Source of the DNA: Bifidobacterium bohemicum DSM 22767
GTDB taxonomy: Bacteria > Actinomycetota > Actinomycetes > Actinomycetales > Bifidobacteriaceae
Length of the DNA stretch: 64,000 nucleotides
Reading direction: 5' to 3'
NCBI RefSeq assembly: GCF_000741525.1
Contig: NZ_JGYP01000002.1
Location: 826,535 to 890,534 of the forward strand
In this document: in pieces, positions 1 to 9,311 of the stretch
Layout of the letters: every line of letters starts with the position of its first letter
Numbering within the stretch: the first letter of the stretch is position 1
Notes under the pieces: model-generated
The model's database searches: none
Told to the model about the DNA's origin: nothing
The model's input: only the letters and a program-made list of their open reading frames with translations
Translations under genes and position numbers: made by a program

Positions 1-436
1 TTCCGCCGGCCAGAAGCGGAATCTGGACGGCGAACCGCTCGGGCCGCGAGGCATCGTCACTGTCCGCGCGAGCCACGATGTCATAGCGGCAATGCCGCAG
101 ACCCGCGTTCAACGCATGCGCAAGGCCGCGATTGGCTTCAAGCTTCACGACGGTCACTTCAAGGCCTCTGACGGTCGGTTTTACCACGGTGTCGTTCGAG
201 TCGAAAACCGTTATTTCAGTATTGCCGGCGCGTTCGAATTGTTCTTGCAGCCAACGCGAAAGGTCATCCAGAAACGCCTGAATCGAGCTGGCAACCGGCC
301 CGTCCCGCACAACGACGAGTTGCGTAGGCGGCAGCTGCTGGGTCACCGTATTCGAGCGCAACGCAAGTTTCACGTCGTCCAGGCGATCCCCGCGATAGAC
401 CGCCATCAGCAACGAGAAGGGAGGGACAAAAGCCAT
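1..436 (-). CDS. Glycosyltransferase family 2 protein (N-terminal part, runs off the window)
   Basis: The reading frame starts at ATG 436, behind a GGAAAGGA site, and stays open to the window edge, giving about 145 residues. It opens with a GT2-type beta strand (SLLMAVYRGD), continues through VVVRDGPV and the helix LEANRGLAHALNAG, and ends in the DxD region (ARADSDDAS). This is the usual nucleotide-sugar-binding half of a GT-A fold enzyme. It probably transfers a sugar during surface polysaccharide synthesis. It lies 88 bases downstream of another GT2 gene on the same strand and is probably co-transcribed with it. The acceptor and sugar cannot be read from this fragment. Confidence 0.85.
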   Translation of the reverse strand, partial: MAFVPPFSLLMAVYRGDRLDDVKLALRSNTVTQQLPPTQLVVVRDGPVASSIQAFLDDLSRWLQEQFERAGNTEITVFDSNDTVVKPTVRGLEVTVVKLEANRGLAHALNAGLRHCRYDIVARADSDDASRPERFAVQIPLLAGG

Positions 437-524
437 ACCATTCCTTTCCGAATGACCGAACGGACGGCTAATCCGAAACCATGACTATGACCAATCAGAC
501 TCACCTGAGCATGAGAGGCGAACT

Positions 525-1460
525 CTAGATAACAGGCTTGTTCTGAGGGAAATCAATCTGCGGATTGAACCGAATCGACTTGAGCATCTGCTTGTACATG
601 GTACGCCTTAAACGTCTATCCACATTGCCGTGACGCATCTGATTCCACACATTGCCACAGAATAGAACGAAATGCAGAATACCCTGGTGGTGCAACCGAT
701 AGGAACCCTCGTTACGCACGCCATACGAGAACTTCCAGGCGTTCTTCTCATCGATCATCGAGAAGTTTACCCCTTTATTCTCACCCATATCATGCAGAAC
801 AACGCTGTCGGTCACTTCCACACCCGGGCATGCCTTGCTGATCCGCAGCGTGTATTCGGCATCGTCAAACCAAATGAAGTACTCCTTGTACGGTAGGCCG
901 TACGCCTCCATCACCCAGCGCGGCACCAGCACGGAGACGAATGAGCATCTGTTGACCAACACAAGATTCGTATGCCCCTTGGCCTGCAACCGTCCCCAGT
1001 CCCAGGTGGTGATCGGATTATTCATCTCGGAAATCGTGCCGTCGATGTAATCAACCATGGAACACGCAAACGGCACATCCGGGCCAAGCTCCGAGACGGC
1101 GGCGTCATAGCCCTCGACGAGCTTTTCCAAAGCCTGTGGCTCCGGGTAGCCGTCATCGTCGAAAATCCATGCGAAATCAGCTCCGAGCTCATAGCTCTTA
1201 CGCATTCCGGCCGAGAAGCCACCTGCCCCACCGACGTTTTCAGGAAGTGTGACCACGACCAAATCAATCGAGTCAGCCAGCGAGAAATTACGCTTGTATT
1301 CTTCGAGGTACTCGGCGGTGTCATCGGTGGAGGCATTGTCGACCACAATGAGCTGGTCGGGAAGTCTGGTCTGGGATTCCAAAGAATGCAGTACGTTCTT
1401 CAGCTTCTCCAGTCGATTGAACGTCACCACCACTGCTGCTACTTTGTTTTTTTTCGTCAT
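525..1460 (-). CDS. Glycosyltransferase family 2 (rhamnosyl-/galactofuranosyl-transferase-like)
   Basis: This is a 311-residue single-domain GT2 enzyme. It begins VAAVVVTFNRLEKL, has VVDNASTDDT near residue 42, and carries the metal-binding motif FDDDG near residue 117. The later WFDDAEYTLR segment is typical of galactofuranosyl/rhamnosyl-transferase-like GT2 enzymes that build polymers on lipid carriers in the cytoplasm. ATG 1460 lies three bases from the stop of the upstream GT4 gene, so the two are almost certainly translated from one message. The family call is firm. The donor sugar is inference. Confidence 0.85.
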   Translation of the reverse strand: MTKKNKVAAVVVTFNRLEKLKNVLHSLESQTRLPDQLIVVDNASTDDTAEYLEEYKRNFSLADSIDLVVVTLPENVGGAGGFSAGMRKSYELGADFAWIFDDDGYPEPQALEKLVEGYDAAVSELGPDVPFACSMVDYIDGTISEMNNPITTWDWGRLQAKGHTNLVLVNRCSFVSVLVPRWVMEAYGLPYKEYFIWFDDAEYTLRISKACPGVEVTDSVVLHDMGENKGVNFSMIDEKNAWKFSYGVRNEGSYRLHHQGILHFVLFCGNVWNQMRHGNVDRRLRRTMYKQMLKSIRFNPQIDFPQNKPVI

Positions 1461-1463
1461 ATC

Positions 1464-3290
1464 TCACATACTCCATTTCGCGAACAAATCACGGAATAAG
1501 CTATCCGCGGACTGTAGCTGGGCAAAAGCCGACAGACGATCGCGCTCAGCCAGCCAAAGACGCTCACGATCATTCTCGTTCTCCAAGATATGGGCAAGGG
1601 AACGAGTCGCACAGCCCACCAACGAATCCGTCCTACGAGGCAACAGTCCCTGCGGCGGGATCAGTGTCTTTTGCGAACCGACATTCGCCGAGAGAACGGG
1701 GATTCCTTCCGATATGGCTTCCATCGCAGTCAATGTAATACCCTCGTTGATCGAAGTCACCAACAGTACGTCCGATTGCTCGTAAGCCTGTGAAACGGGC
1801 AGTTTGTCGGGCCTGCGCTCAACGATGCGCCCTAGACCATATTTCGCGATCAGACCATCCACAAAGGGTTCCATCTCACCACTGCCCTGCATGATGAAAC
1901 GGAATCGACCAGGATATTTCCGCTGCAGCTCGCGCGCCGTCAGCAGAAATGCCTCGGGCCGCTTCTGCCTGGTAATTCTTCCAACGAACAGCACGGTCAG
2001 GGCTTTCCCATTGCATCTTGGACGGAACGACATGTCACTCGGGTCAGCGGTCATTCCGATCAGAGGCGCATCGACCACTTTCTTCGGATCGATATGGTGC
2101 ACGTCGACCATCCAATGCTCGATTTGCGGAGAGATGACATGATGCAGATCGATCCATCTGTCATGGGCGATGGCCTCACGCGGATACCCGCCCTGCATCA
2201 CATACTCCACGATATGCAGGGAGTCCACGACCGGAACATGAGGGAAATATTTCTTCACCCACCATAACCTGTCATACATCCACTGGCAGTGGTGAATGGC
2301 TATGCCGCGAACATCGAACTGTTCGAACAGCGCCCGCAGAATGGGTATGTCTCCCACTCGCTCCTGTAAGGGCCGAATCAACGGGAGGACCAACGCACCG
2401 TCGCATTCGGAACTCGTGATCCACGGCTGCTGGCTATCGCGATCGGTGATGACGATAGGCAACATGCCGGCTTCCTTCACAAGCCGTATCGTCTCCATCC
2501 CCCAACGCTCAGCACCACCCGATTGCAGCCAGTGCATGGCGATTATCACCGCCTTGGGCGCACCTTCAACCTTGGGGCCGGGCGGGCACTCCCACCAAGG
2601 CAGACCGTTGACCACCAATGGCCTGGTGCCGGGCACTCTTGGAGGCTCGGACTCAAAAGCGGAATAAAGAGGGATCGGTTGCATCGTATGATGCTCACGC
2701 TCAATCCTCAACGCCTCTCGAACATAATCGAACGCAACGGGCGCACGCTGCTCACATGACTGGTAGACACGACGCTTGATGCTTGCACGCGGCCAACGCG
2801 CTTGGACGTCGGCATCGGTGGCATCATCGGGTGTCAACAGGATATGACGCACCCCACTGTCGACAAGCTGCCTATTCCCATTGAAATAGTGGAGCGGGTA
2901 TTCGGACTGGTTTTCGACATGTGAAGTCATCCGAAAAGTCACTACTGGTTTCATGCCCGAGTTCGCAGTACATGACCCGTCCACGGTGGACACATCGCAA
3001 AGCCTTGGGTACTGCCATTTTTCGCCCATATAAATCCGATACTCCAGCGTGCGTCCCGGCTGGATCAACGAGTGGTAATTCAAAGCACCCTCAAGCAGCC
3101 GCTGCTGTCTGGAGCTCAACGATGACCAGAAATCCGCAGGCAAAGACGATTCATCGAAAAAGATACGCATACTCGGTATGGTACAGAAAGGGCTGTCCAC
3201 GAAAACACCGCCCAGCCTCCGTAAAACCCCCTGGCGCCAATCGCGAAATAATTCCGTGAACCTTAGGCGCATATTCGCATGCCTCGGCAT
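1464..3290 (-). CDS. GT4-type glycosyltransferase, long form
   Basis: This is a 608-residue protein. The C-terminal two thirds form a GT-B fold. VIIAMHWLQSGGAERW starts the N-terminal Rossmann domain near residue 248. TVLFVGRITRQKRPEAF starts the nucleotide-sugar half near residue 431, followed by the E-containing loop SINEGITLTAMEAISEG. The first 240 residues are an extra domain that I do not recognise. It is the first gene of the minus-strand run that includes the two GT2 genes, and it is divergent from the ABC exporter 34 bases away. ATG 3290 is used. ATG 3272, behind GAGG, is an equally plausible start. Confidence 0.82.
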   Translation of the reverse strand: MPRHANMRLRFTELFRDWRQGVLRRLGGVFVDSPFCTIPSMRIFFDESSLPADFWSSLSSRQQRLLEGALNYHSLIQPGRTLEYRIYMGEKWQYPRLCDVSTVDGSCTANSGMKPVVTFRMTSHVENQSEYPLHYFNGNRQLVDSGVRHILLTPDDATDADVQARWPRASIKRRVYQSCEQRAPVAFDYVREALRIEREHHTMQPIPLYSAFESEPPRVPGTRPLVVNGLPWWECPPGPKVEGAPKAVIIAMHWLQSGGAERWGMETIRLVKEAGMLPIVITDRDSQQPWITSSECDGALVLPLIRPLQERVGDIPILRALFEQFDVRGIAIHHCQWMYDRLWWVKKYFPHVPVVDSLHIVEYVMQGGYPREAIAHDRWIDLHHVISPQIEHWMVDVHHIDPKKVVDAPLIGMTADPSDMSFRPRCNGKALTVLFVGRITRQKRPEAFLLTARELQRKYPGRFRFIMQGSGEMEPFVDGLIAKYGLGRIVERRPDKLPVSQAYEQSDVLLVTSINEGITLTAMEAISEGIPVLSANVGSQKTLIPPQGLLPRRTDSLVGCATRSLAHILENENDRERLWLAERDRLSAFAQLQSADSLFRDLFAKWSM

Positions 3291-3324
3291 AAAAGAGGCG
3301 GGTCGCTGCTAGACTTCAATTCTT

Positions 3325-4152
3325 ATGAAAGCACTGGCGAGAAAAATGACCGAGAGATATCACTACTCTCTGGTCGTACTCAAGGAGTTAGTAAAAACAG
3401 ACTTCAAATTGCGCTATCAAGGCTCCTTTCTTGGCATCGCATGGTCGGTCGTTAAACCGCTTATGCTATTCGGCATCATGTATATGGTGTTTGTGCGTTT
3501 TCTGCATTTTACCGACGGAACGCCGCAATACCCAGTCGTATTGCTGATGGGTAATTGCCTATGGCAGTTCTTCTCCGAGGCAACAGGCACCGGCCTACGC
3601 TCGATCGTCGACCGGGGTGACATTTTACGCAAAATCCATTTCCCGAACTATATCATCGTGGTTTCGGCCACCTGCGGCGCACTGATCAGCCTAGGCATCA
3701 ACCTCGTTGTGATTATGCTCTTCGCGGTCGTCAACGGGGTGCATTTCACATGGAGGGCGCTTCTTCTTCCGCTCAACCTGATTGAGCTCTACGTTTTTGC
3801 ACTCGGCTGTGCTCTGCTTCTTGCTACGATGTACGTTCATTTCCGCGACATCCAGCACATATGGGAGGTCGTCAGCCAGATGGTCTTCTACGCCACGCCG
3901 ATCATCTATCCGCTTTCCATGGTCAGCCACAACTACCCCGTGATCGGCAAGCTCATGCTGATGAGTCCGATAGCCCAGTCCTTCCAAGATGCACGTCACA
4001 ATCTCATCGACCCGCAAAACGTGCAGATCATTTGGAATCAAATCGGCAATCCCGCAATCTGCCTGATTCCATATGCGTTGTCAATCGCATTCCTCATTCT
4101 GGGCGTATACGTCTTCCGCAAATACAGCCGCAAGTTCGCGGAGATCATGTAG
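3325..4152 (+). CDS. ABC-2 type polysaccharide/teichoic acid exporter permease (Wzm/TagG-like)
   Basis: This 275-residue inner-membrane protein has about six hydrophobic segments. It begins with the amphipathic stretch usual in this family (VVLKELVKTDFKLRYQGSFLG), followed by IAWSVVKPLMLFGIMYMVF. It matches the length and layout of the membrane half of O-antigen and teichoic acid exporters, which move a lipid-linked polymer outward. The next gene encodes the matching ATPase 13 bases downstream. The pair sits among glycosyltransferases, which fits export of the polymer they make. Confidence 0.9.
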   Translation: MKALARKMTERYHYSLVVLKELVKTDFKLRYQGSFLGIAWSVVKPLMLFGIMYMVFVRFLHFTDGTPQYPVVLLMGNCLWQFFSEATGTGLRSIVDRGDILRKIHFPNYIIVVSATCGALISLGINLVVIMLFAVVNGVHFTWRALLLPLNLIELYVFALGCALLLATMYVHFRDIQHIWEVVSQMVFYATPIIYPLSMVSHNYPVIGKLMLMSPIAQSFQDARHNLIDPQNVQIIWNQIGNPAICLIPYALSIAFLILGVYVFRKYSRKFAEIM

Positions 4153-4165
4153 CAATCGAGGCATA

Positions 4166-5422
4166 ATGACTTCTTCACAACAGACCGAAATCGAAAAGCA
4201 CGACGATACCGATGTGGTCCTTTCGGTACAACATGTCGGCAAGTTCTTCAAACTTCCGACAGAGCAGGCAACCGGGCTTAAGCAGGCGTTCATCAATTGG
4301 ACCAAAGGCATCAAGGGGTACAAAAAGCAACAGGTGCTCAATGACATCAGCTTCGAGGTGCATCGCGGGGACTTCTTCGGCATCGTAGGCCGCAACGGCT
4401 CGGGCAAGTCAACGTTGCTCAAGATTATCTCAGGCATCTATATGCCGGACGGCGGAACGGTCGACGTCAAAGGGAAGCTGGTACCCTTCATCGAACTCGG
4501 CGTCGGTTTCAATCCGGAGCTTACTGGGCGCGAAAACGTGTTCCTTAATGGTGCGCTGCTCGGTTTCACACACAACGAAATCGAAGACATGTACGACGAC
4601 ATCGTCGATTTTGCCGAGCTCGGCGAGTTCATGGACCAGAAGCTTAAAAACTATTCCAGCGGCATGCAGGTCCGCCTTGCTTTTTCCGTGGCCATCAAAG
4701 CGCAGGGTGACATTCTGGTGCTGGACGAGGTGCTGGCAGTCGGGGACGAGGCTTTTCAGCAGAAATGCGATGACTATTTCACCCAAGTCAAAAAGGACCC
4801 CACCAAAACGGTCATACTCGTGACCCACAGCATGGACTCCGTCAAAAAGTATTGCAACAAGGCCATCCTCATCAAGGACGGAGACATTGTCGTCAACGGC
4901 AATAAGGAGGAGGCCGCCAACCAATACACTCTCGAGAACATTCAATCGGAGAAGAAGGACGCTGAACGCAAAAAGGGCGAGTACCCCGATGGACTCAACG
5001 AGCACTGCCCTCTCTTGCAGGTCAAGCCGATTTCGAATCAAATCTGCAAAAGCTCGGACACCTTCCATTTTGAAGTGGAATACGACTATAGCGAGCAGAA
5101 CGAGTTTTACCTTGCTCTGGCTTTGCATGATCTCAGGCGAGGAGGCATTGCCTACGACACCGGCTCAAAAGCACTGAAGTTCACGCAGACCGGGCACCAC
5201 AGCGTCGAGTTCGAGATGCCGCTGACCGTCTTCAATAATGGTGATTTTCGATTGGTCGCCTCACTGCGCACACCTTCGAAGACAGACCCGAAGAAGTCCG
5301 ACATGGTGGCTTTTACCAACGATGCCAACTCATGCGCTTTCGCGATCAGGGATTCCAAGAATAGAGACTACGCATTATTGAGCGACAGAGCCTTGACGAT
5401 CAAATGCGTTGAAACGCACTGA
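4166..5422 (+). CDS. ABC exporter ATPase with C-terminal polymer-binding domain (Wzt/TagH-like)
   Basis: ATG 4166, behind GAGG, gives 418 residues. The nucleotide-binding domain shows Walker A GRNGSGKSTLLK (about residue 75), the signature YSSGMQVRLAF and Walker B ILVLDEVLAVGDE with the catalytic Glu. Residues from about 280 (HCPLLQVKPIS onward) form a beta-rich tail, as in Wzt proteins that recognise the capped end of a specific polysaccharide. It powers the permease just upstream. An upstream in-frame ATG at 4073 lies inside the permease gene and is rejected. The tail implies export of a finished, terminally modified chain, which fits the LicD-like gene that follows. Confidence 0.9.
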   Translation: MTSSQQTEIEKHDDTDVVLSVQHVGKFFKLPTEQATGLKQAFINWTKGIKGYKKQQVLNDISFEVHRGDFFGIVGRNGSGKSTLLKIISGIYMPDGGTVDVKGKLVPFIELGVGFNPELTGRENVFLNGALLGFTHNEIEDMYDDIVDFAELGEFMDQKLKNYSSGMQVRLAFSVAIKAQGDILVLDEVLAVGDEAFQQKCDDYFTQVKKDPTKTVILVTHSMDSVKKYCNKAILIKDGDIVVNGNKEEAANQYTLENIQSEKKDAERKKGEYPDGLNEHCPLLQVKPISNQICKSSDTFHFEVEYDYSEQNEFYLALALHDLRRGGIAYDTGSKALKFTQTGHHSVEFEMPLTVFNNGDFRLVASLRTPSKTDPKKSDMVAFTNDANSCAFAIRDSKNRDYALLSDRALTIKCVETH

Positions 5423-5664
5423 ATGAATACCGATGTTCAGGTCGTTTGAATACTTTGCCTACTGATTGTATCCGTTCTTTTCTGCGTAGGAGCGGCAATC
5501 AACCAGATATCTAGGCGATATCTAGGCGCGTACTGATCGTTGGCGTAGTACTATTCGGAGGAACATTCATTACGGATACACGCCATCAGGAAACATCAAA
5601 AGAGGAACGGGGCTAATCTGTTCAATCCCAGTTGCAGGACGGAAATCATCTCGAAATGACCGCG

Positions 5665-6108
5665 TTACCGCTTATCCAGCAACTGGTTCTTCCCATTGTT
5701 ATAATAACTCATCGAGCCAACCGGTCCCTCTACAGAAAACTTGTCGTGAGAAAAAACAAGTTTTGTCACCGACTCATTAGGAATACCGACGCCAGAATAG
5801 TGTTCACCGAGAGTCTCAAGGAACAAACTTATCGCCAGAGCCGAAGACACGACCAGAACGTTTCCGCCACCTGCCTTTCGCTGTTTCTCTGCGATCGCCG
5901 TTAGTGCTTCACTCATACGCTTGCTGACGGCATTGGCGCTTTCGGCCCTCGCGCTAGGACTTAAATCCGTTTTCAGGGCATTCCTTTTGTCCAGCTCATA
6001 AAGCCTGTCGTAGTATTTATGCGACATATCCTTACCGCTTGCAGCGATGAAGTCTTCAGCTCTGTCATATCGAACCGCTTTCGTGCATAGCCAAAAAGGA
6101 ACGTTGCA
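5665..6108 (-). pseudogene. Histidine phosphatase family remnant (C-terminal half)
   Basis: The minus-strand frame is open from a stop at 6109-6111 to the stop at 5665. Its C-terminal part resembles the end of phosphoglycerate-mutase-like phosphatases: GNVLVVSSALAISLFLETLG is in the place of the usual VLVVSHG segment. The expected second catalytic histidine is replaced by serine, and the N-terminal half with the RHG motif is absent. ATG 6025-6027 would give 120 residues. I read it as a decayed gene, or possibly a short expressed fragment. It lies in an 800-base gap between the ABC exporter and the LicD gene. Confidence 0.5.
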
Positions 6109-6225
6109 TTAGCCGTGCGTCTGAGTAAAATTAGGCAAGGAGCCAGGTTGCATATTAAGTAAATTGTATGCGGCTTACGCTTATGGATATTTCAACCAGA
6201 GTGGTTCATAGAAGGACGTTTCACA

Positions 6226-7356
6226 GTGACGAATATGCTGACGCTCATAAAAAGCCATTTGCCCGCATCCAAGAGAGCGGTGCGCACGCTTTCCGAGAAC
6301 GTTGACGCATTGCGTCTTGATGTCAATAACCTCAATGCGGCCATCAACGACCTATCGACAAAATTGAACGATAATCTTGAAGTCTCTCATCAGAATCACG
6401 AATTATTAGACCGTTACGGCGCACATATAGAAAAGCTTTCATGGGTGGGGCTTCGGCGCGAAGACGAAGATGAACTCGCCGCCAAGCAACGAATCTTCAA
6501 GCAAATGTTCCATGCTACAGGCCCGCTCCGTCTTCTTCAATCAAGTTGCGCACAGCTGTTAAAGGAGTTCGACGCGCTCTGTCGCAAGAATTCCATCCAA
6601 TATTGGATCAATTGCGGAACATTGATCGGTGCCGTGCGGCATCAGGGTTTCATCCCTTGGGATGATGACACCGATTTAGGCATGCCTCGTGACCAAATTC
6701 AAAAACTCCAGACCGTTATTACCTCGGATCCTATATACAGCAAGCGTTTCAAAGTCTCTTTGACATACGATCCATACGCTTTCTGCCGCCAGATTCGTTT
6801 CATGTACAATGATCCAAACAACCCCTGCTTCCTGGACCTATTCATCTATGACTACACCGACGAAGACCGGGAAGAGCACTACCTGGAGCGGACAGCCTTA
6901 CGTAAAAGGATGATTGACGAGTTCCGCTCGCTGCCGTATTTTGAAGAATGGGAGCGACACGGGTATCTCGCGGTCGGAGATACGCACAGCCAGGAAATCG
7001 AAGCGATTTTTGAAAACTATCGGCAACGGGCTTTGGAAGAGGGCGTCATTACGACTGACTCCGAGGCACCTGCTCTCCTATACGGAATGGACAACTATAC
7101 GCCACACGTGGAGCTGATGCGCGCTTATCGCTCAGATGACATTTTCCCTCTCAAGGACCTGTCCTTTGAAGGCGCCACGGTGCTGGCGCCACAACATCCG
7201 GAGACGATACTCGAACGGGAATACGGCGATATTTATGAACTCCCCGACGACATGGTCTCTCATTTCGAACATGTCTCACGCCAGTTGTTCAAGAATCCCG
7301 AAATCCTGCGGTCCTTGAAAGCTTGTTCGCAAAACCCTGAGGCGTATCTCAACTAG
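6226..7356 (+). CDS. LicD family phosphotransferase (choline/alditol-phosphate type)
   Basis: This 376-residue protein carries the LicD hallmark near residues 127-152: WINCGTLIGAVRHQGF followed by IPWDDDTDLGM, with the metal-binding Asp cluster. LicD proteins use a nucleotidyltransferase-like fold to attach phosphocholine or other phosphorylated groups to surface glycans. Residues 1-70 look like a coiled coil (NVDALRLDVNNLNAAINDL). The start is GTG 6226, set by GAAGGA at 6211-6216. ATG 6235 is the alternative. It follows the exporter on the same strand and probably modifies the same polymer. The transferred group is unknown. Confidence 0.85.
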   Translation: MTNMLTLIKSHLPASKRAVRTLSENVDALRLDVNNLNAAINDLSTKLNDNLEVSHQNHELLDRYGAHIEKLSWVGLRREDEDELAAKQRIFKQMFHATGPLRLLQSSCAQLLKEFDALCRKNSIQYWINCGTLIGAVRHQGFIPWDDDTDLGMPRDQIQKLQTVITSDPIYSKRFKVSLTYDPYAFCRQIRFMYNDPNNPCFLDLFIYDYTDEDREEHYLERTALRKRMIDEFRSLPYFEEWERHGYLAVGDTHSQEIEAIFENYRQRALEEGVITTDSEAPALLYGMDNYTPHVELMRAYRSDDIFPLKDLSFEGATVLAPQHPETILEREYGDIYELPDDMVSHFEHVSRQLFKNPEILRSLKACSQNPEAYLN

Positions 7357-8150
7357 ACACAGGCCCATCTCAGTAGCGTAGCAGGTACGCTCCAAGCACC
7401 CGCCTCTATGGTCCGTTACACCAACTCCCGCATAGAGACACAACACGGCTTCAACGAGAAATGGTGATATGCCGCCTCTCTTTGCTATTTCTCGTATGCC
7501 ACGACCGGGGTTAATGCAGGAATCGTCCCTGGTGCTGTTGGTCAGGAACTCGATAGCGGGATGAATTTTGCGAAGCATTTCATCAGTCTTCGTTATTCCC
7601 GCACTCCAACTCAGAGTCGCCGATATATGACACTAATGCAATGAGGCAATAATGCCATCGCCAAAACTCGAAATCCACCGGCATGCACAACCGACCGACT
7701 ATTTATTCGCTTCCTGATCTCTTGTATCTAACGGATGCCGCCATATCGATCGAGGCAAGTACATAAGCAATATCGCCAGAACCACGTACCAGCAACAACA
7801 CATCATGTATAGCGGAGCAGAGGCACACAGGTAAATGTCGCAGCTCACAGCTACATTCCGGAAACATTTTCAGGATAACTGCCTTGAACCATAAAAGAAT
7901 AATGAGAGAGAACAGCTACATCTATCCAGAACTTCGACGATCTCAAGCCAAGAATTCCTTTGAAACTATTATATGTCGTCAAAGTCCTAGCTGAGGAGAA
8001 ACACACCTCACCATTTTAGGAAGATCCCGAGGAACAGACCAACTTCGAACACCATAATCCCTGTGATTCAAGCCGGACCTCCTGAGAGAGCCTTATAATG
8101 AGGAGGTTACACAGGGATGTATATTTCATGTATCCGACAAAGGGGAATTG
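7357..8150. other. Gene-poor stretch with eroded coding fragments
   Basis: No intact gene is seen in about 790 bases. Two stretches look like old coding sequence: a minus-strand membrane-protein tail (7699-7870, listed separately) and a plus-strand frame from about 7380 to 7640 that is protein-like on both sides of an internal TGA near 7465. Base composition is AT-richer than most of the window. The end holds the ribosome site AGGGG (8141-8145) of the acyltransferase gene. Confidence 0.5.
7699..7870 (-). pseudogene. C-terminal remnant of a polytopic membrane protein
   Basis: Reading down the minus strand from about 7870 to the TAG at 7699-7701 gives a hydrophobic tail ending in a charged stretch. 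It includes APLYMMCCCWYVVLAILLMY, followed by a basic loop and an acidic end. The layout resembles the last membrane helix of the DUF6020-like proteins nearby. An in-frame TGA lies just upstream, and no N-terminal part is found. I infer a decayed gene of the same class, at low confidence. Confidence 0.3.
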
Positions 8151-9299
8151 ATGTCTCAGAAAAATAGGGACTGGCGATATGAGCTGTTACGCATTTTCGC
8201 GATGTTTCTTATCGTCTTAGCCCATTTCTTTTCCGACGACAATTGGGCCGTGCATACTGATTCGAATAGATTCAATTCATGGGGATTCGCTTTCCATAGT
8301 GCCCTCATAATGCTCGGTCAAGTCGGTGTCACTCTCTTCGTTCTGATTTCCGCATATTTTTTAGCACAAAGTAAGTCCAATCCCATCCCGCGTGCCATAC
8401 GTCTTTGGATTCAGTTATTCATATATTCAGCTGGTATCCTGCTGTCCTATACATTTGCATATTCACTTATTAAACACAGCAGACCACCGATCAGCCTAAG
8501 AGATATTCTGTCTTCACTACTACCCATAACGATGGGAACATACTGGTTTATTACGGCGTTCTTTTTCATGATTCTGTTCGGTCCTTTTCTCAATATTCTT
8601 TTTGACAATCTCAGCAGTAAGGGACAACTGCTTTTTGTTTGTCTGACCCTCTGGACGACATTCATAGTTCGTCTGCTCAATCCTTCACTTCAGTATTTTA
8701 CCGATATCGCCTATCTCATCTCTATATATGCAATTGGAAGCTATATTCGGCGAAACAGCAATTCGTTACCCAGAATCGAATTGTGGAAAGCGGCGCTCAT
8801 CACATTTGGCTGCTTCATCGTTTGCGCCGCAGGAACCTATCTGATTCAAAACAGTGCAGGTCTACGCAATACCATGGGGCTCCCCTCTAACCTTCTGACT
8901 GCTGGGCCAGGCGCATCCCCTATTCTCGCAGTCATAGCAGGCAGCCTTATTTTTATTTGGGTTTCACAGACAAAAGCCGCGAGCAAATCCACTACTTGTG
9001 GATCAATAATCCTCGCCATCGCTCCTGCCACATTCGGCGTTTACCTCATCCACGAGAATTTCTTGATAAAAGGCCATCTATGGAATTTCATCTTCATACA
9101 TCCAGAGCCACCATCAATGATCGCCAAAATCGTTTTCAGCTTGGTATCGATCATAGTGCTTTATATTACGTTGCTAATCGTTAGCCTTATCGTGCACCAA
9201 CTCGTCATCAAGCCAGTAACCAGTCTCGTCGACAACCATGTTATCGCCAGGATAAATTTCCACCCTGCCAGCCACCTGTCAGAGACAGCTGAACAATAA
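8151..9299 (+). CDS. Acyltransferase family 3 membrane protein
   Basis: This 382-residue integral membrane protein has about ten hydrophobic segments. The N-terminal YELLRIFAMFLIVLAHFF carries the conserved Arg and His of the acyltransferase-3 fold, which moves acetyl or succinyl groups to sugars at the membrane. A late loop (TFGVYLIHENFL) matches the usual family ending. ATG 8151 has AGGGG six bases upstream, and the TTG one codon before it is less likely. Within this locus it probably O-acylates the exported polysaccharide. Codon use is AT-richer than in the housekeeping genes of the window. Confidence 0.88.
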   Translation: MSQKNRDWRYELLRIFAMFLIVLAHFFSDDNWAVHTDSNRFNSWGFAFHSALIMLGQVGVTLFVLISAYFLAQSKSNPIPRAIRLWIQLFIYSAGILLSYTFAYSLIKHSRPPISLRDILSSLLPITMGTYWFITAFFFMILFGPFLNILFDNLSSKGQLLFVCLTLWTTFIVRLLNPSLQYFTDIAYLISIYAIGSYIRRNSNSLPRIELWKAALITFGCFIVCAAGTYLIQNSAGLRNTMGLPSNLLTAGPGASPILAVIAGSLIFIWVSQTKAASKSTTCGSIILAIAPATFGVYLIHENFLIKGHLWNFIFIHPEPPSMIAKIVFSLVSIIVLYITLLIVSLIVHQLVIKPVTSLVDNHVIARINFHPASHLSETAEQ

Positions 9300-9311
9300 G
9301 GACGAACCATT

